Source: 13-2-20CM-68-14 sp036378475 (GTDB lineage: Bacteria; Actinomycetota; Thermoleophilia; Gaiellales; Gaiellaceae). Taken from it: a stretch of 13,392 nt of DNA. The notes under the pieces are model-generated. The model saw nothing but the letters and a program-made list of their open reading frames with translations. It was not told the origin of the DNA and did no database searches. Shown here piece after piece: positions 6,479 to 13,330 of the stretch. How positions within the stretch are numbered: the first letter of the stretch is position 1; every line of letters starts with the position of its first letter. The DNA lies in contig DASUWJ010000085.1 of the NCBI GenBank assembly GCA_036378475.1, positions 1 through 13,392 on the forward strand. The letters are read 5' to 3'. The position numbers were made by a program, and so were the translations under genes.

Positions 6479-6484
6479 ACGCTA
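6479..6484 (-). promoter_or_regulatory. Candidate leaderless -10 box for the Roadblock-like gene
   Basis: TAGCGT on the minus strand ends 6 nt before the ATG at 6472, the spacing expected for a leaderless message. It lies in the 34-bp gap shared with the divergent YihY-type gene, whose own start has GATACT 9 nt upstream on the plus strand (6492-6497). No clear -35 is seen for either. Confidence 0.35.
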
Positions 6485-6506
6485 ACACGGTGATACTGCG
6501 GGGGTC

Positions 6507-7319
6507 GTGCATGGGCCGCTGGCGAAGTTTTTCCGCGATCGCGGACCTCATCTCGCGGCGATGATCGCCTACTTCGCGCTGCTCTCGTTCGTGCCGCTGA
6601 CGTTCCTCTCCCTCTCGCTCCTCGGCCTCGGCGGGCGGGCGGAGGAGTCGAGCTACCTCGTGCGCGAGCTGAAGCGCGTCTTTCCGGGCACCTCCGTCGC
6701 CGCGATCGTGGCAGCGGTCCGGACCGTGCAGCGGAACGCGGCGACGCTCGGGATCATCGGCGGCGTCGCCCTGATCTGGACGTCGCTCTCGCTCTTCAGC
6801 GTGCTCGAGTCGGCGTTCAACATCGTCTACGGCCGTCCGAACCGCTCCTTCCTCCGCGGCAAAGGGCTGGCGGTCTTGCTGATGGCGATGCTGCTCGTGA
6901 CGCTCTTCGTCGGGCTGCTCGCCGGCTCGATCGGCTTCGATGTCCTGCGGCGCTACGCGCCCGGCTTCGTCCGAAACGGCATTCTTGCCTACGGGCTCTC
7001 TGTGCTCGTCTCCTTCAGCGCCGTGTTCGTGTTCCTGGCGGCCGTCTACTACCTGCTCACGAACGTCAAACAGGGCTTTCGCGACGTCCTGCCCGGGGCG
7101 GCGATCGCGGCGGTCCTGCTCGAGGCCTCCTTCCAGATCCTGCCGCTCTACGTCCGGCTCGCGAAGATCTCGATCGCGCTGCAGGCCTTCGGCGGACCGG
7201 CGCTCCTGCTCGTCTGGCTCTACGTGATGGCGAACTCGATCGTCTTCGGGGCCGAGGTGAACTCCTGCCGGAGAGCCCGGAGGCAAGCGGGGCTCCGGGA
7301 GGCGCCGGGTCTCGCCTGA
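6507..7319 (+). CDS. YihY/BrkB-family integral membrane protein
   Basis: A 270-residue inner-membrane protein with six predicted hydrophobic helices (about 18-40, 76-98, 118-140, 157-186, 196-216, 226-248). It carries family marks: LAAMIAYFALLSFVPL near the N-terminus, the central W-rich LIWTSLSLFSVLE, and the C-terminal LLVWLYVMANSIVFGAEVN. Early annotations called relatives ribonuclease BN or BrkB; the molecular role remains unclear, with envelope integrity proposed. GTG at 6507 is the only good start after an in-frame stop at 6483. G-rich sequence lies very close upstream, so leaderless initiation is possible. Divergent from the Roadblock gene by 34 bp, convergent with rdgB by 3 bp. Confidence 0.9.
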   Translation: MHGPLAKFFRDRGPHLAAMIAYFALLSFVPLTFLSLSLLGLGGRAEESSYLVRELKRVFPGTSVAAIVAAVRTVQRNAATLGIIGGVALIWTSLSLFSVLESAFNIVYGRPNRSFLRGKGLAVLLMAMLLVTLFVGLLAGSIGFDVLRRYAPGFVRNGILAYGLSVLVSFSAVFVFLAAVYYLLTNVKQGFRDVLPGAAIAAVLLEASFQILPLYVRLAKISIALQAFGGPALLLVWLYVMANSIVFGAEVNSCRRARRQAGLREAPGLA

Positions 7320-7322
7320 GGC

Positions 7323-7895
7323 CTACCGCCGCTCCGCCAGCGCGCGGAGGACCTCCCGCGCGGCGCGAGCGCGGTGCGAGTGCTCGCGCTTCCAGCCGTT
7401 GCCGAGTTCCGCCACCGTTCGCTCTTCGCCAGCCGGGACGAAGATCGGGTCGTAGCCGAAGCCCTCGCTGCCGCTCGGCTCCTCGGCGATCCTTCCCTCC
7501 AGGATTCCGGTGCCGCGAAGCTCGTCTCCCCCCGGCCCCAGATAGACGAGCTCGCAGACGTAGCGGGCCCGGCGCCCGGGCCCCGCCACTTTCTCGAGCT
7601 CGGCGAGCAGGTTCCCCACCGAGTCGGCGCCGCCGAAGCGGGCCGACACGACCCCCGGGCGGCCGCCGAGCCCCTCGACCTCGATCCCGGAATCCTCCCC
7701 GAGCACAGGCGCCTCGCCCGCGAATGCCCGGCCGTGCTCGGCCTTGGCGCGCGCGTTCCCGTAGTAGGTCGCGGCGGTCTCGGGCGGATACGAGGCCACC
7801 TCGAGCGGCTCGAGCTGCCAGCCCTGAAGCAGCTCGGCGAGCTCGCGCAGCTTGTGCTCGTTTCGCGAGGCGAGCTTGACGCTCAGTCCACCCAC
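7323..7895 (-). CDS. rdgB: Non-canonical purine NTP pyrophosphatase (RdgB/HAM1 family)
   Basis: Hydrolyses ITP, dITP and XTP to monophosphates and pyrophosphate, keeping deaminated purines out of nucleic acids. The 190-residue reading shows the N-terminal ASRNEHKLRELAELL, the central GEDSGIEVEGLGGRPGVVSARF with the catalytic acidic residues, and SEGFGYDPIFVP. Length is usual for the family. The chosen GTG overlaps the end of the MgtC-like gene by 13 nt; a CTG at 7886 overlapping the TGA of that gene is the alternative. It is the last gene of the murI-rph-mgtC-rdgB operon. Its stop lies 3 bp from the stop of the convergent YihY-type gene, leaving no room for a terminator between them. Confidence 0.95.
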   Translation of the reverse strand: MGGLSVKLASRNEHKLRELAELLQGWQLEPLEVASYPPETAATYYGNARAKAEHGRAFAGEAPVLGEDSGIEVEGLGGRPGVVSARFGGADSVGNLLAELEKVAGPGRRARYVCELVYLGPGGDELRGTGILEGRIAEEPSGSEGFGYDPIFVPAGEERTVAELGNGWKREHSHRARAAREVLRALAERR

Positions 7896-8584
7896 CGTAC
7901 CTCGAGCACATGCTCGACGTCGGCAAGCCTCGTCACGAGCTCGCGCGCCAGTTCGCGCCGGCGTAGCTCGAGCACGAGCTCGAGGTTGCGGCGGTCGCCC
8001 TCCTGGCTGATCTCGAGGCTCTCGATCCTCACGTTCAAGCCCTCGATCGCGTCGATCACCGCGCCCGGGCTCTGGCCGGCCGTCAGCTGGACGAGCAGGA
8101 GGCCGCTCTCGCCCCGGAAGCGGCGCACGATCCGGTAGGCGACCGTGCGAAGCGGCCACAGGGCGACGAGCGCGACCGCCGTCGTGATCGCGGCAGCGGA
8201 GTAGTAGCCCGCCCCGGCGGCGATTCCGATCGCGGCGACCACCCAGAGGGTCGCCGCGGTCGTCAGGCCACGGATCGACAAGCCCTGGCGGATGATCGCG
8301 CCCGCGCCCAGGAAGCCGATCCCGGTCACGATCTGCGCCGCGATCCGCGTTGGATCCGCCCGCACCACGCTCGCGTTCGAGGTCAGGAACTCGCGGAACC
8401 CGTAGGCGGAGACGATCGTGAAGAGCGCCGAGCCGACCGAGACCAAGAGGTGGGTTCGCAGGCCCGCCTCCCGCTCGCGAAGCTCACGCTCCAGGCCGAG
8501 GATCCCTCCGAGCACGGCGGCCAGGGCAACGCGCGCGAGCACTTCCTCCCAGGAGAGCGAGGGGATGCTAGACGCGAGCAGCAC
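7883..8584 (-). CDS. MgtC/SapB-family membrane protein
   Basis: A 233-residue membrane protein with the MgtC signature: GGILGLERELREREAGLRTHLLVSVGSALFT, then QIVTGIGFLGAGAIIRQG with its conserved Gly-rich stretch, and LTTAATLWVVAAIGIAAGAG. Four to five hydrophobic helices fill residues 1-145. A soluble C-terminal domain (about 150-233) alternates strands and helices in an ACT-like way. Family members are linked to Mg2+ limitation and, in some pathogens, to inhibition of ATP synthase; this homologue's role is unknown. The GTG start lies 17 nt inside the end of rph, and its stop overlaps rdgB. A membrane gene placed inside the usual rph-rdgB pair is a notable arrangement. Confidence 0.9.
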   Translation of the reverse strand: MLLASSIPSLSWEEVLARVALAAVLGGILGLERELREREAGLRTHLLVSVGSALFTIVSAYGFREFLTSNASVVRADPTRIAAQIVTGIGFLGAGAIIRQGLSIRGLTTAATLWVVAAIGIAAGAGYYSAAAITTAVALVALWPLRTVAYRIVRRFRGESGLLLVQLTAGQSPGAVIDAIEGLNVRIESLEISQEGDRRNLELVLELRRRELARELVTRLADVEHVLEVRWVD

Positions 8585-9281
8585 CGACGGCGTCCTCCTG
8601 GGCCGCCGCGAGCTCCTCGATCCCGAGCGCAGCCAGTTCGAGCAGCGCGTCCAGCCGCTCGCGCGTGAACGGCTCCTGCTCGGCGGTCGCCTGCACCTCG
8701 ACGAGGCGGCGGTCGCCGGTCAGGACAACGTTCATGTCGACCTCGGCGCTCGAGTCCTCCGCGTAGTCGAGGTCGAGCAGCGCCTCGCCGGCGACGACCC
8801 CGACCGACACCGCCGCGACCGAGTCCCTGAGCGCCTTCGAGAGCCCGAAGCGCTCGAGCGCCAGCCGCGCGGCGACGTAGGCGCCGCAGATCGCCGCGCA
8901 GCGCGTGCCGCCGTCGGCCTGCAGAACGTCGCAGTCGAGCCAGAGCGTCCGCTCGCCGAGCGCCTCGAAGTCGGTCACCGAGCGCAGCGAGCGGCCGATC
9001 AGGCGCTGGATCTCGACCGTGCGGCCGCCCTGCCGGCCCCGGGAGGCCTCGCGCTGGCTGCGCTCGCCGGTCGAGGCCGGCAGCAGCGAGTACTCGGCCG
9101 TCAGCCAGCCACGCCCGCGCCCGAGCAGCCAGCGCGGGACGCCGTCTTCGATCGAGGCCGTGCAGAGCAGCTTCGTCTTCCCCTGCGAGAACAGCACCGA
9201 GCCGTGCGGCTGCTCGAGCCAGTTCGGCTCCAGGACGAGAGGCCGCAGCTGATCCGGCCGGCGGCCATCGAGTCGGCTCAC
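8568..9281 (-). CDS. rph: Ribonuclease PH
   Basis: A phosphorolytic 3'-5' exoribonuclease that trims tRNA 3' ends. The 237-residue protein begins SRLDGRRPDQLRP and shows GSVLFSQGKTKLLCTASIE, GWLTAEYSLLPAST followed by R-rich RQGGRTVEIQRLIGRSLR, and LDCDVLQADGGTRCAA, all core Rph motifs including the phosphate-binding arginines and catalytic Asp. GTG at 9281 overlaps the murI stop by 4 nt (GTGA), with GAGG 6 nt upstream, so the start is secure even though the frame stays open into murI. Its downstream end overlaps the MgtC-like gene by 17 nt. Confidence 0.96.
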   Translation of the reverse strand: MSRLDGRRPDQLRPLVLEPNWLEQPHGSVLFSQGKTKLLCTASIEDGVPRWLLGRGRGWLTAEYSLLPASTGERSQREASRGRQGGRTVEIQRLIGRSLRSVTDFEALGERTLWLDCDVLQADGGTRCAAICGAYVAARLALERFGLSKALRDSVAAVSVGVVAGEALLDLDYAEDSSAEVDMNVVLTGDRRLVEVQATAEQEPFTRERLDALLELAALGIEELAAAQEDAVGAARV

Positions 9282-10096
9282 GCGGCGCGCCTCAGCTTTT
9301 CGAGCTCGACGTGCCCGACCTCCGCGATCGGCAGCTGCAGGAAGCGCTGGCCGAGCCCGCGGAAGGCCTCCGGATCGCCGGTCGTCAGGAAGCGGTAGGC
9401 CCCTTCCCGGCCGTGCTCGTTCTCGATCCCCTTGCGGGCAAGCGTCTCGGCCACCTCGCGCGCGGTCTCCTCGGCGGAGAAGACGAGCGTCACCCCGCGG
9501 CCGAAGACGCGCTGGAAGACCGGCCGGATCAACGGGTAGTGGGTGCAACCGAGAATCACCGTGTCCACGCCGGCCTGCTGCAGCGGTGCCGCGTAGGCGC
9601 GGACCGCCTCCGTCGTCTCGGCCCCGAAAGGATCGTCGCCTTCGATCAGCGGCACGAGCCTGGGGCAGGGCAGCGCGACGAGCTCGGCGCCCGCATCGAG
9701 GGCCGCGACGAACTCGGCGTAGCGGCCGGAATCGACGGTCGCCTGGGTGGCCAAGAGACCGAGGCGGCGATTGCGGGTCGCCTGCACGGCCGCGTGGGCC
9801 TCAGGCTGGATCACGCCGACGACCGGCACCGCAAGCTCCGCCTGGAGCTGCGGCAGCGCGGCCGAGGTGGCGGCGTTGCAGGCGACGAGCACGAGCTTCA
9901 CGTCCCCCGCCTGCAGGAAGCGCCCGATCTCGAGTGCGAAGGTGCGAATCTCAGCGAGCGGGCGGGGGCCATACGGCAGGCGCGCGTGGTCGCCGAGGTA
10001 GACGAAATCCTCGCTCGGCATCGTCACCAAGCATTCGTGCAGGACGGTCAGGCCGCCGGTACCCGAGTCGAAGACGCCAATCGGGCGCGGATCCAT
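9278..10096 (-). CDS. murI: Glutamate racemase
   Basis: Converts L-glutamate to D-glutamate for peptidoglycan stem peptides. The 272-residue reading from ATG 10096 begins with PIGVFDSGTGGLTVL (Asp10) and has YLGDHARLPYG, the first catalytic cysteine in VACNAAT (Cys73) and the second in LGCTHYPLI (Cys184). This two-cysteine arrangement is diagnostic. A frame extension to 10156 adds 20 Arg/Gly-rich residues and is not used. A TACAAT box 6 nt upstream of the ATG suggests a leaderless transcript for the whole four-gene operon. The murI-rph-rdgB grouping is conserved in actinobacteria. Confidence 0.97.
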   Translation of the reverse strand: MDPRPIGVFDSGTGGLTVLHECLVTMPSEDFVYLGDHARLPYGPRPLAEIRTFALEIGRFLQAGDVKLVLVACNAATSAALPQLQAELAVPVVGVIQPEAHAAVQATRNRRLGLLATQATVDSGRYAEFVAALDAGAELVALPCPRLVPLIEGDDPFGAETTEAVRAYAAPLQQAGVDTVILGCTHYPLIRPVFQRVFGRGVTLVFSAEETAREVAETLARKGIENEHGREGAYRFLTTGDPEAFRGLGQRFLQLPIAEVGHVELEKLRRAA

Positions 10097-10102
10097 AGCC
10101 CG

Positions 10103-10108
10103 ATTGTA
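10103..10108 (-). promoter_or_regulatory. Probable leaderless -10 box for the murI operon
   Basis: TACAAT, near the ideal -10 sequence, ends 6 nt before the murI ATG on the minus strand. Transcription would begin at or beside the start codon. No Shine-Dalgarno site and no recognisable -35 are present. Confidence 0.55.
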
Positions 10109-10348
10109 GAAGCGGTGGCCGCGAAGCTCGCCCGCGCGAGCACGGGCCCCATTCACCCGGCGCCTCCCTGCCCCGCCTTGTCGAGCCAGGGCCTGGGCGC
10201 GGCGGGGCTCGCCGGAGGTCTGGCAGCGCGCTCGCGCCGGTCACTTCCGAGCCGGTTTCGGGGCCGGCGGAGGCGCCAACTTCGGGAGGGATCGCTCGTC
10301 TGAGAACGAAGGTCCACGAACGCCGCCGCCACCGCCAAGGAAGGGACA
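10109..10348. other. Divergent intergenic region between murI and the secreted-protein gene
   Basis: No convincing coding frame. Symmetric elements include CCAGG-G-CCTGG (10186-10196) nested inside CGAGCC (10182-10187) paired with GGCTCG (10206-10211), which could fold or bind a regulator. The plus-strand gene has a good ribosome site, AAGGAAGGG (10337-10345), but I could not find a clear -10/-35 pair for it. Confidence 0.4.
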
Positions 10349-11407
10349 ATGAACAGCTCGATCCGACTGGTAGTCCTCGCGTGCGCGGTTTTGGCGGCAC
10401 TTGCCGCCGTGGCCTTGGCAGCCGCGTCCTACCAGCCCTCGATGGGCATCTTCCAGGCGACCTACAGGCCGGGCGGCGCCGGCGCGGTGACGATCGTCGT
10501 CGCGCAGGAGAAGGCCGACGACCCGACGGCGAAGATCATCATCTACGTCGGGCTCGGCTACACGACGACGCTCGGACAGGCGCCTGGCACGACGATCGGC
10601 AGTGTGGTCGCCCACGTCGAGCCGCTCGATCTGACGACGAACTCGGTCCCGCTCACGGGTCCGCTGAAGACGGACAACCCCGCCAGCTACGTGTCCAACC
10701 TCTGCGCCCCCGGGCTGCACGAGGCCGTCTGGGTGCTGAACGCGGCTCTGCCCGGCCAGCCCGCCAACCCCATCCCCGTCTACGTCGACCATACGGCCGG
10801 AGCCGAGGCGGCGCTCGGCTCGGCGAAGCTCCAGATCTGCTTCGCGCCGCCGGACGTACCGATGGGCACGCCGGGACGGGCGCCGAAAGGCGCCAAGTTC
10901 CTGGACGCCGCCTTCACGATCAGCGGCGTCTTCAAGAACCGCGCTACCGCGGGCGAGGAGCTCTGGCGCTCCCTGTTCACGCCCTTCACCCCGAAGACGG
11001 GCGCCCCTGATGCCGCCGCGACGACGGAGGCCCAGGGGATCGTGCCCATGCCCTACAGCATCTCGGCCAGGCGCCGGCCGGCCCGCAGCGGCTTCTTCCG
11101 GCTCGCCGGCAAGCTCAATCTCGCCGGTGCCGCCCCGGGTGGCATCAGCCTCACCCTCTACGCGGGTGTCAAGAAAAAGAGCGGCCTCGCCTTCTCGCCC
11201 GTCTCGGTCACGAACACGCGGCGCCACGGGCTCTACGCCTTCACTCGGCGGCTGCCGGCGAAGACGACCTACTTCTTCGTCGAGCGAGGGCCCACCTCCC
11301 GGGCCTGCGCGACGCCGACGATCGTCGCGAGCTGCACGACCGCGATCACGAGTAACGCGATCAGCGCCGTGATCAAGATCGCGCCGGCCAAGAGGCGGCA
11401 CCGCTAG
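10349..11407 (+). CDS. Secreted protein of unknown function
   Basis: A 352-residue protein with a clear signal peptide (residues 1-26: MNSSIR, a long Leu/Ala core, then an AAA region). The mature part is rich in Ala, Gly, Thr and Pro with many predicted strands. The N-terminal half (about 28-200) has two cysteines (in NLCAPG and QICFAP) that may form a disulfide. The C-terminal part (about 245-345) reads like a beta-sandwich (FFRLAGKLNLAG, SLTLYAGVKKKS, GLYAFTRRLPAKTTYFFVERG) with a second cysteine pair near the end, and closes with a basic tail. I do not recognise the family. A start with AAGGAAGGG just upstream supports the ATG. It is a single-gene unit, divergent from murI and convergent with the deaminase-like gene (47 bp gap). 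Confidence 0.8.
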   Translation: MNSSIRLVVLACAVLAALAAVALAAASYQPSMGIFQATYRPGGAGAVTIVVAQEKADDPTAKIIIYVGLGYTTTLGQAPGTTIGSVVAHVEPLDLTTNSVPLTGPLKTDNPASYVSNLCAPGLHEAVWVLNAALPGQPANPIPVYVDHTAGAEAALGSAKLQICFAPPDVPMGTPGRAPKGAKFLDAAFTISGVFKNRATAGEELWRSLFTPFTPKTGAPDAAATTEAQGIVPMPYSISARRRPARSGFFRLAGKLNLAGAAPGGISLTLYAGVKKKSGLAFSPVSVTNTRRHGLYAFTRRLPAKTTYFFVERGPTSRACATPTIVASCTTAITSNAISAVIKIAPAKRRHR

Positions 11408-11454
11408 GGGGTCCGCACTCGACGCCGCGGCCTCCGGTTGCGGGCCGGGCGGGA

Positions 11455-12465
11455 TCAGGCGGCCGGCAGCACGGGCTCCTTGCGGACGAACGAGGCCGCA
11501 TGGCCCCGCTCGTTGGCGCTGCGCAGCTGCTCGCGCTCGAGCGCGCCGATTCGGACCAGGAGCTCGAACTCGTCGCGCAGGTGCGTGCGCATCATCTCCG
11601 GGCCGTCGGTCGCGATCGTAAACGGGACCCCGGCCTCGACGAAGGCCTGGAAGGTGTCCCGCACCGCCTGCTCCGACTCGAGCGCCTTCGTCAGCAGGTT
11701 GGAGGTCGGGCAGATCTCGAGCACGATCTCCGCCTCGCGGAGCGCCTCCATCAGCTCGGGAGCGCGGGCGGCGAGGATTCCGTGCCCGATCCGGTCGGGG
11801 CGGAGCGTCTCGATCACCTCAGCCGTCTCCTCGACCCCCGCCTCGCCGCCCTCCTCCCCGACGTGGATGGTGATCCCGAGACCCGCCTCGCGGGCTTCCT
11901 CGACGAGCGGCTGCAGGTCGCGGTAGGGGTAGCGCGCGCCGTCCGGGCGCGGCCCCGCCACGTCGATCCCGACGATCCCGCGGGGCGCCCAGCGGATCGC
12001 CTTCTCGACGATGATCGCGTTCAGCTCCCGCGTGAACGTCCGGTCCATCATCAGGATCAGGCCGGCGTCGACGAGCGGATACTCGAGGCTGGCCCGGTCG
12101 AGGCCGCGGATCGCGGCGAGGATGATGTGGTCGAGGTCCTGCTCGCCGCCGCGATTGCGCTTCATCGGGTTGAAGCGAAGCTCGAGCGTCGTGATCCCCT
12201 GTGAGCGGTAGGCGCCGCCAATCGCGGCGTGGACCGAGCGCTCGACGGCGAGCGGGCTGGACTGGATCAGCTCGGTCCAGTGGTAGATCGCGTCGAGCGC
12301 GTCGAGATCGGCGACCCCACGCGGGTCGGCAATCGTCACCAGCCGGTCGAACTCCCAGTAGTCCTTGACCGGCAGCGCGATCCCCTGCTCGTGGGCGAGG
12401 CTCCAGAGGATGTCGGAGGAAACCGAGCCGCCGAGGTGCGTGTGCAGCTCGGCGAGGCCTTCCAT
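11455..12465 (-). CDS. Adenosine deaminase-family amidohydrolase, substrate uncertain
   Basis: A 336-residue metal-dependent hydrolase of the adenosine/adenine/AMP deaminase superfamily. Zinc ligands and catalytic residues are seen: ELHTHLGGS (His8, His10), TIHVGEEGG (His201, Glu204), RIGHG (His228), EICPTSN and ATDGPEMM (Asp287). Two positions differ from classical adenosine deaminase: HxHLDG is here HTHLGG (Gly12), and the DD pair is DG (Gly288). In characterised adenosine deaminases those aspartates contact the ribose 5'-hydroxyl and purine N7. The chemistry is probably deamination, but the substrate may not be adenosine. The ATG start follows a TAGACT box by 6 nt, with no ribosome site. 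It is convergent with the secreted-protein gene. Confidence 0.85.
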   Translation of the reverse strand: MEGLAELHTHLGGSVSSDILWSLAHEQGIALPVKDYWEFDRLVTIADPRGVADLDALDAIYHWTELIQSSPLAVERSVHAAIGGAYRSQGITTLELRFNPMKRNRGGEQDLDHIILAAIRGLDRASLEYPLVDAGLILMMDRTFTRELNAIIVEKAIRWAPRGIVGIDVAGPRPDGARYPYRDLQPLVEEAREAGLGITIHVGEEGGEAGVEETAEVIETLRPDRIGHGILAARAPELMEALREAEIVLEICPTSNLLTKALESEQAVRDTFQAFVEAGVPFTIATDGPEMMRTHLRDEFELLVRIGALEREQLRSANERGHAASFVRKEPVLPAA

Positions 12466-12471
12466 GAATGG

Positions 12472-12477
12472 AGTCTA
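12472..12477 (-). promoter_or_regulatory. Candidate leaderless -10 box for the deaminase-like gene
   Basis: TAGACT on the minus strand ends 6 nt before the ATG at 12465, matching the TANNNT spacing seen at murI. No -35 is evident. It sits in the 64-bp gap after the broken L,D-transpeptidase gene. Confidence 0.4.
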
Positions 12478-12529
12478 GACCGACCGGCAGACCGCCTCGA
12501 CCGTTCGTCTGCTGCCCGACCCCCGCGCG

Positions 12530-13223
12530 CTAGGCGTGAATGACGATCTGGGCCCCGAGCGGCACGACACGCATCAGGTAGCGCAGATCGCGCGTGGAGG
12601 CGTGGAGGAGCCGGAGGTGACCGCGCCGGGGGTCGAGCCGCCGTGGATCGCCAGGCGGGGATCGCCGCTCCAGCCTGCTGGCGGGTGCTGCTCTCGGCCC
12701 GAGAGCGCGAGGATGCAGCAGCCGTAGCCCGGCGCGTAGGCCGGCCCGTTCAGCTTGTCGGTGACCGAGAAGCGCCCGGTCGGGGTCGGATTCGCCTCGC
12801 GGCCGATGCCGATCCGGAGCGAGCGGACGACCCGCCCGTGGCTTCGGACGAGGAGGAGCCGGCGCGAGAGGTCGTCCTCGAGGCTCAGCGAGACACGGTG
12901 AGACGCGAGCGAGCGGCTGGCGGCGTCGAGCCAGCCGAGGCGATCGTTCGGCAGCGCGGAGGAGACGACGGCGAGCCAGCGGCCGCCGCGCGAACGGACG
13001 ACCGGCAGGACCTGAGGCGAGCCGAAGTGGGTGCGCGGGCCGAGCACGCCGAGCCGGCGCCCGTTCGGCCCCGCGAGCAGGGCGACGCCGTGGCCCGGCT
13101 TCACGGAGGCGACGAGCGAGCCGCTCGGATCCGAGGGCCGAAGCGCCGGCGAGGCAGGCCGCGCCTGGAGGGACGGGTCGCCAGCTGCAGGAGCAGCGCG
13201 CTGAGTGCGAACAGGTGGGCCAC
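12530..13223 (-). pseudogene. Broken L,D-transpeptidase (YkuD family)
   Basis: The main frame (about 13190-12574) reads as an actinobacterial L,D-transpeptidase: an SH3-like N-terminal part (SGSLVASVKPGHGVALLAG, FGSPQVLPVV, LGWLDA) and a YkuD core (IGIGREANPTPTGRFSVTDKL, YGCCILALSG, RLAIHGGS). It then goes out of frame and stops at 12574. The expected C-terminus resumes two frames over: STRDLRYLMRVVPLGAQIVIHA, ending at TAG 12530-12532. The SxGC motif with the catalytic cysteine is absent in every frame. A signal-peptide-like start (GTG 13223, VAHLFALSALLLQLA) lies in a third frame. Intact relatives would crosslink peptidoglycan outside the membrane. Two frame breaks and a lost active site argue for a pseudogene, though sequencing error cannot be excluded. 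Confidence 0.75.
12593..12608. repeat. Tandem 8-bp repeat at the frame break
   Basis: CGTGGAGG occurs twice in direct succession (12593-12600 and 12601-12608), exactly where the L,D-transpeptidase changes frame and where its catalytic motif should be encoded. Removing one copy restores the frame to the C-terminal stop but does not restore the missing cysteine. Confidence 0.9.
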
Positions 13224-13330
13224 GGGGACGAAATCGGCAGCGGCGCCGCCTCGTTGTGATTACTCGTTCGAGGGAGGCTCGAAGGAAGAGGTCGCCGCGA
13301 GCGCCGAAGCTTGCGGCCGAGAGCGCCTAG

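Noticed and set aside
6477..7286. Minus-strand open frame opposite the YihY-type gene
   Set aside because: Highly charged Asp/Arg/Glu shadow of a membrane protein whose own frame carries family motifs.
10241..11401. Minus-strand open frame of 386 codons opposite the secreted protein
   Set aside because: Charged low-complexity reading. The plus-strand frame has a signal peptide and a ribosome site, so it is the real gene.
11428..11447. CGGCC / GGCCG stem between the convergent secreted-protein and deaminase-like genes
   Set aside because: Only 5 bp with a 10-nt loop and no T-run. A terminator is expected here but this is not convincing evidence of one.
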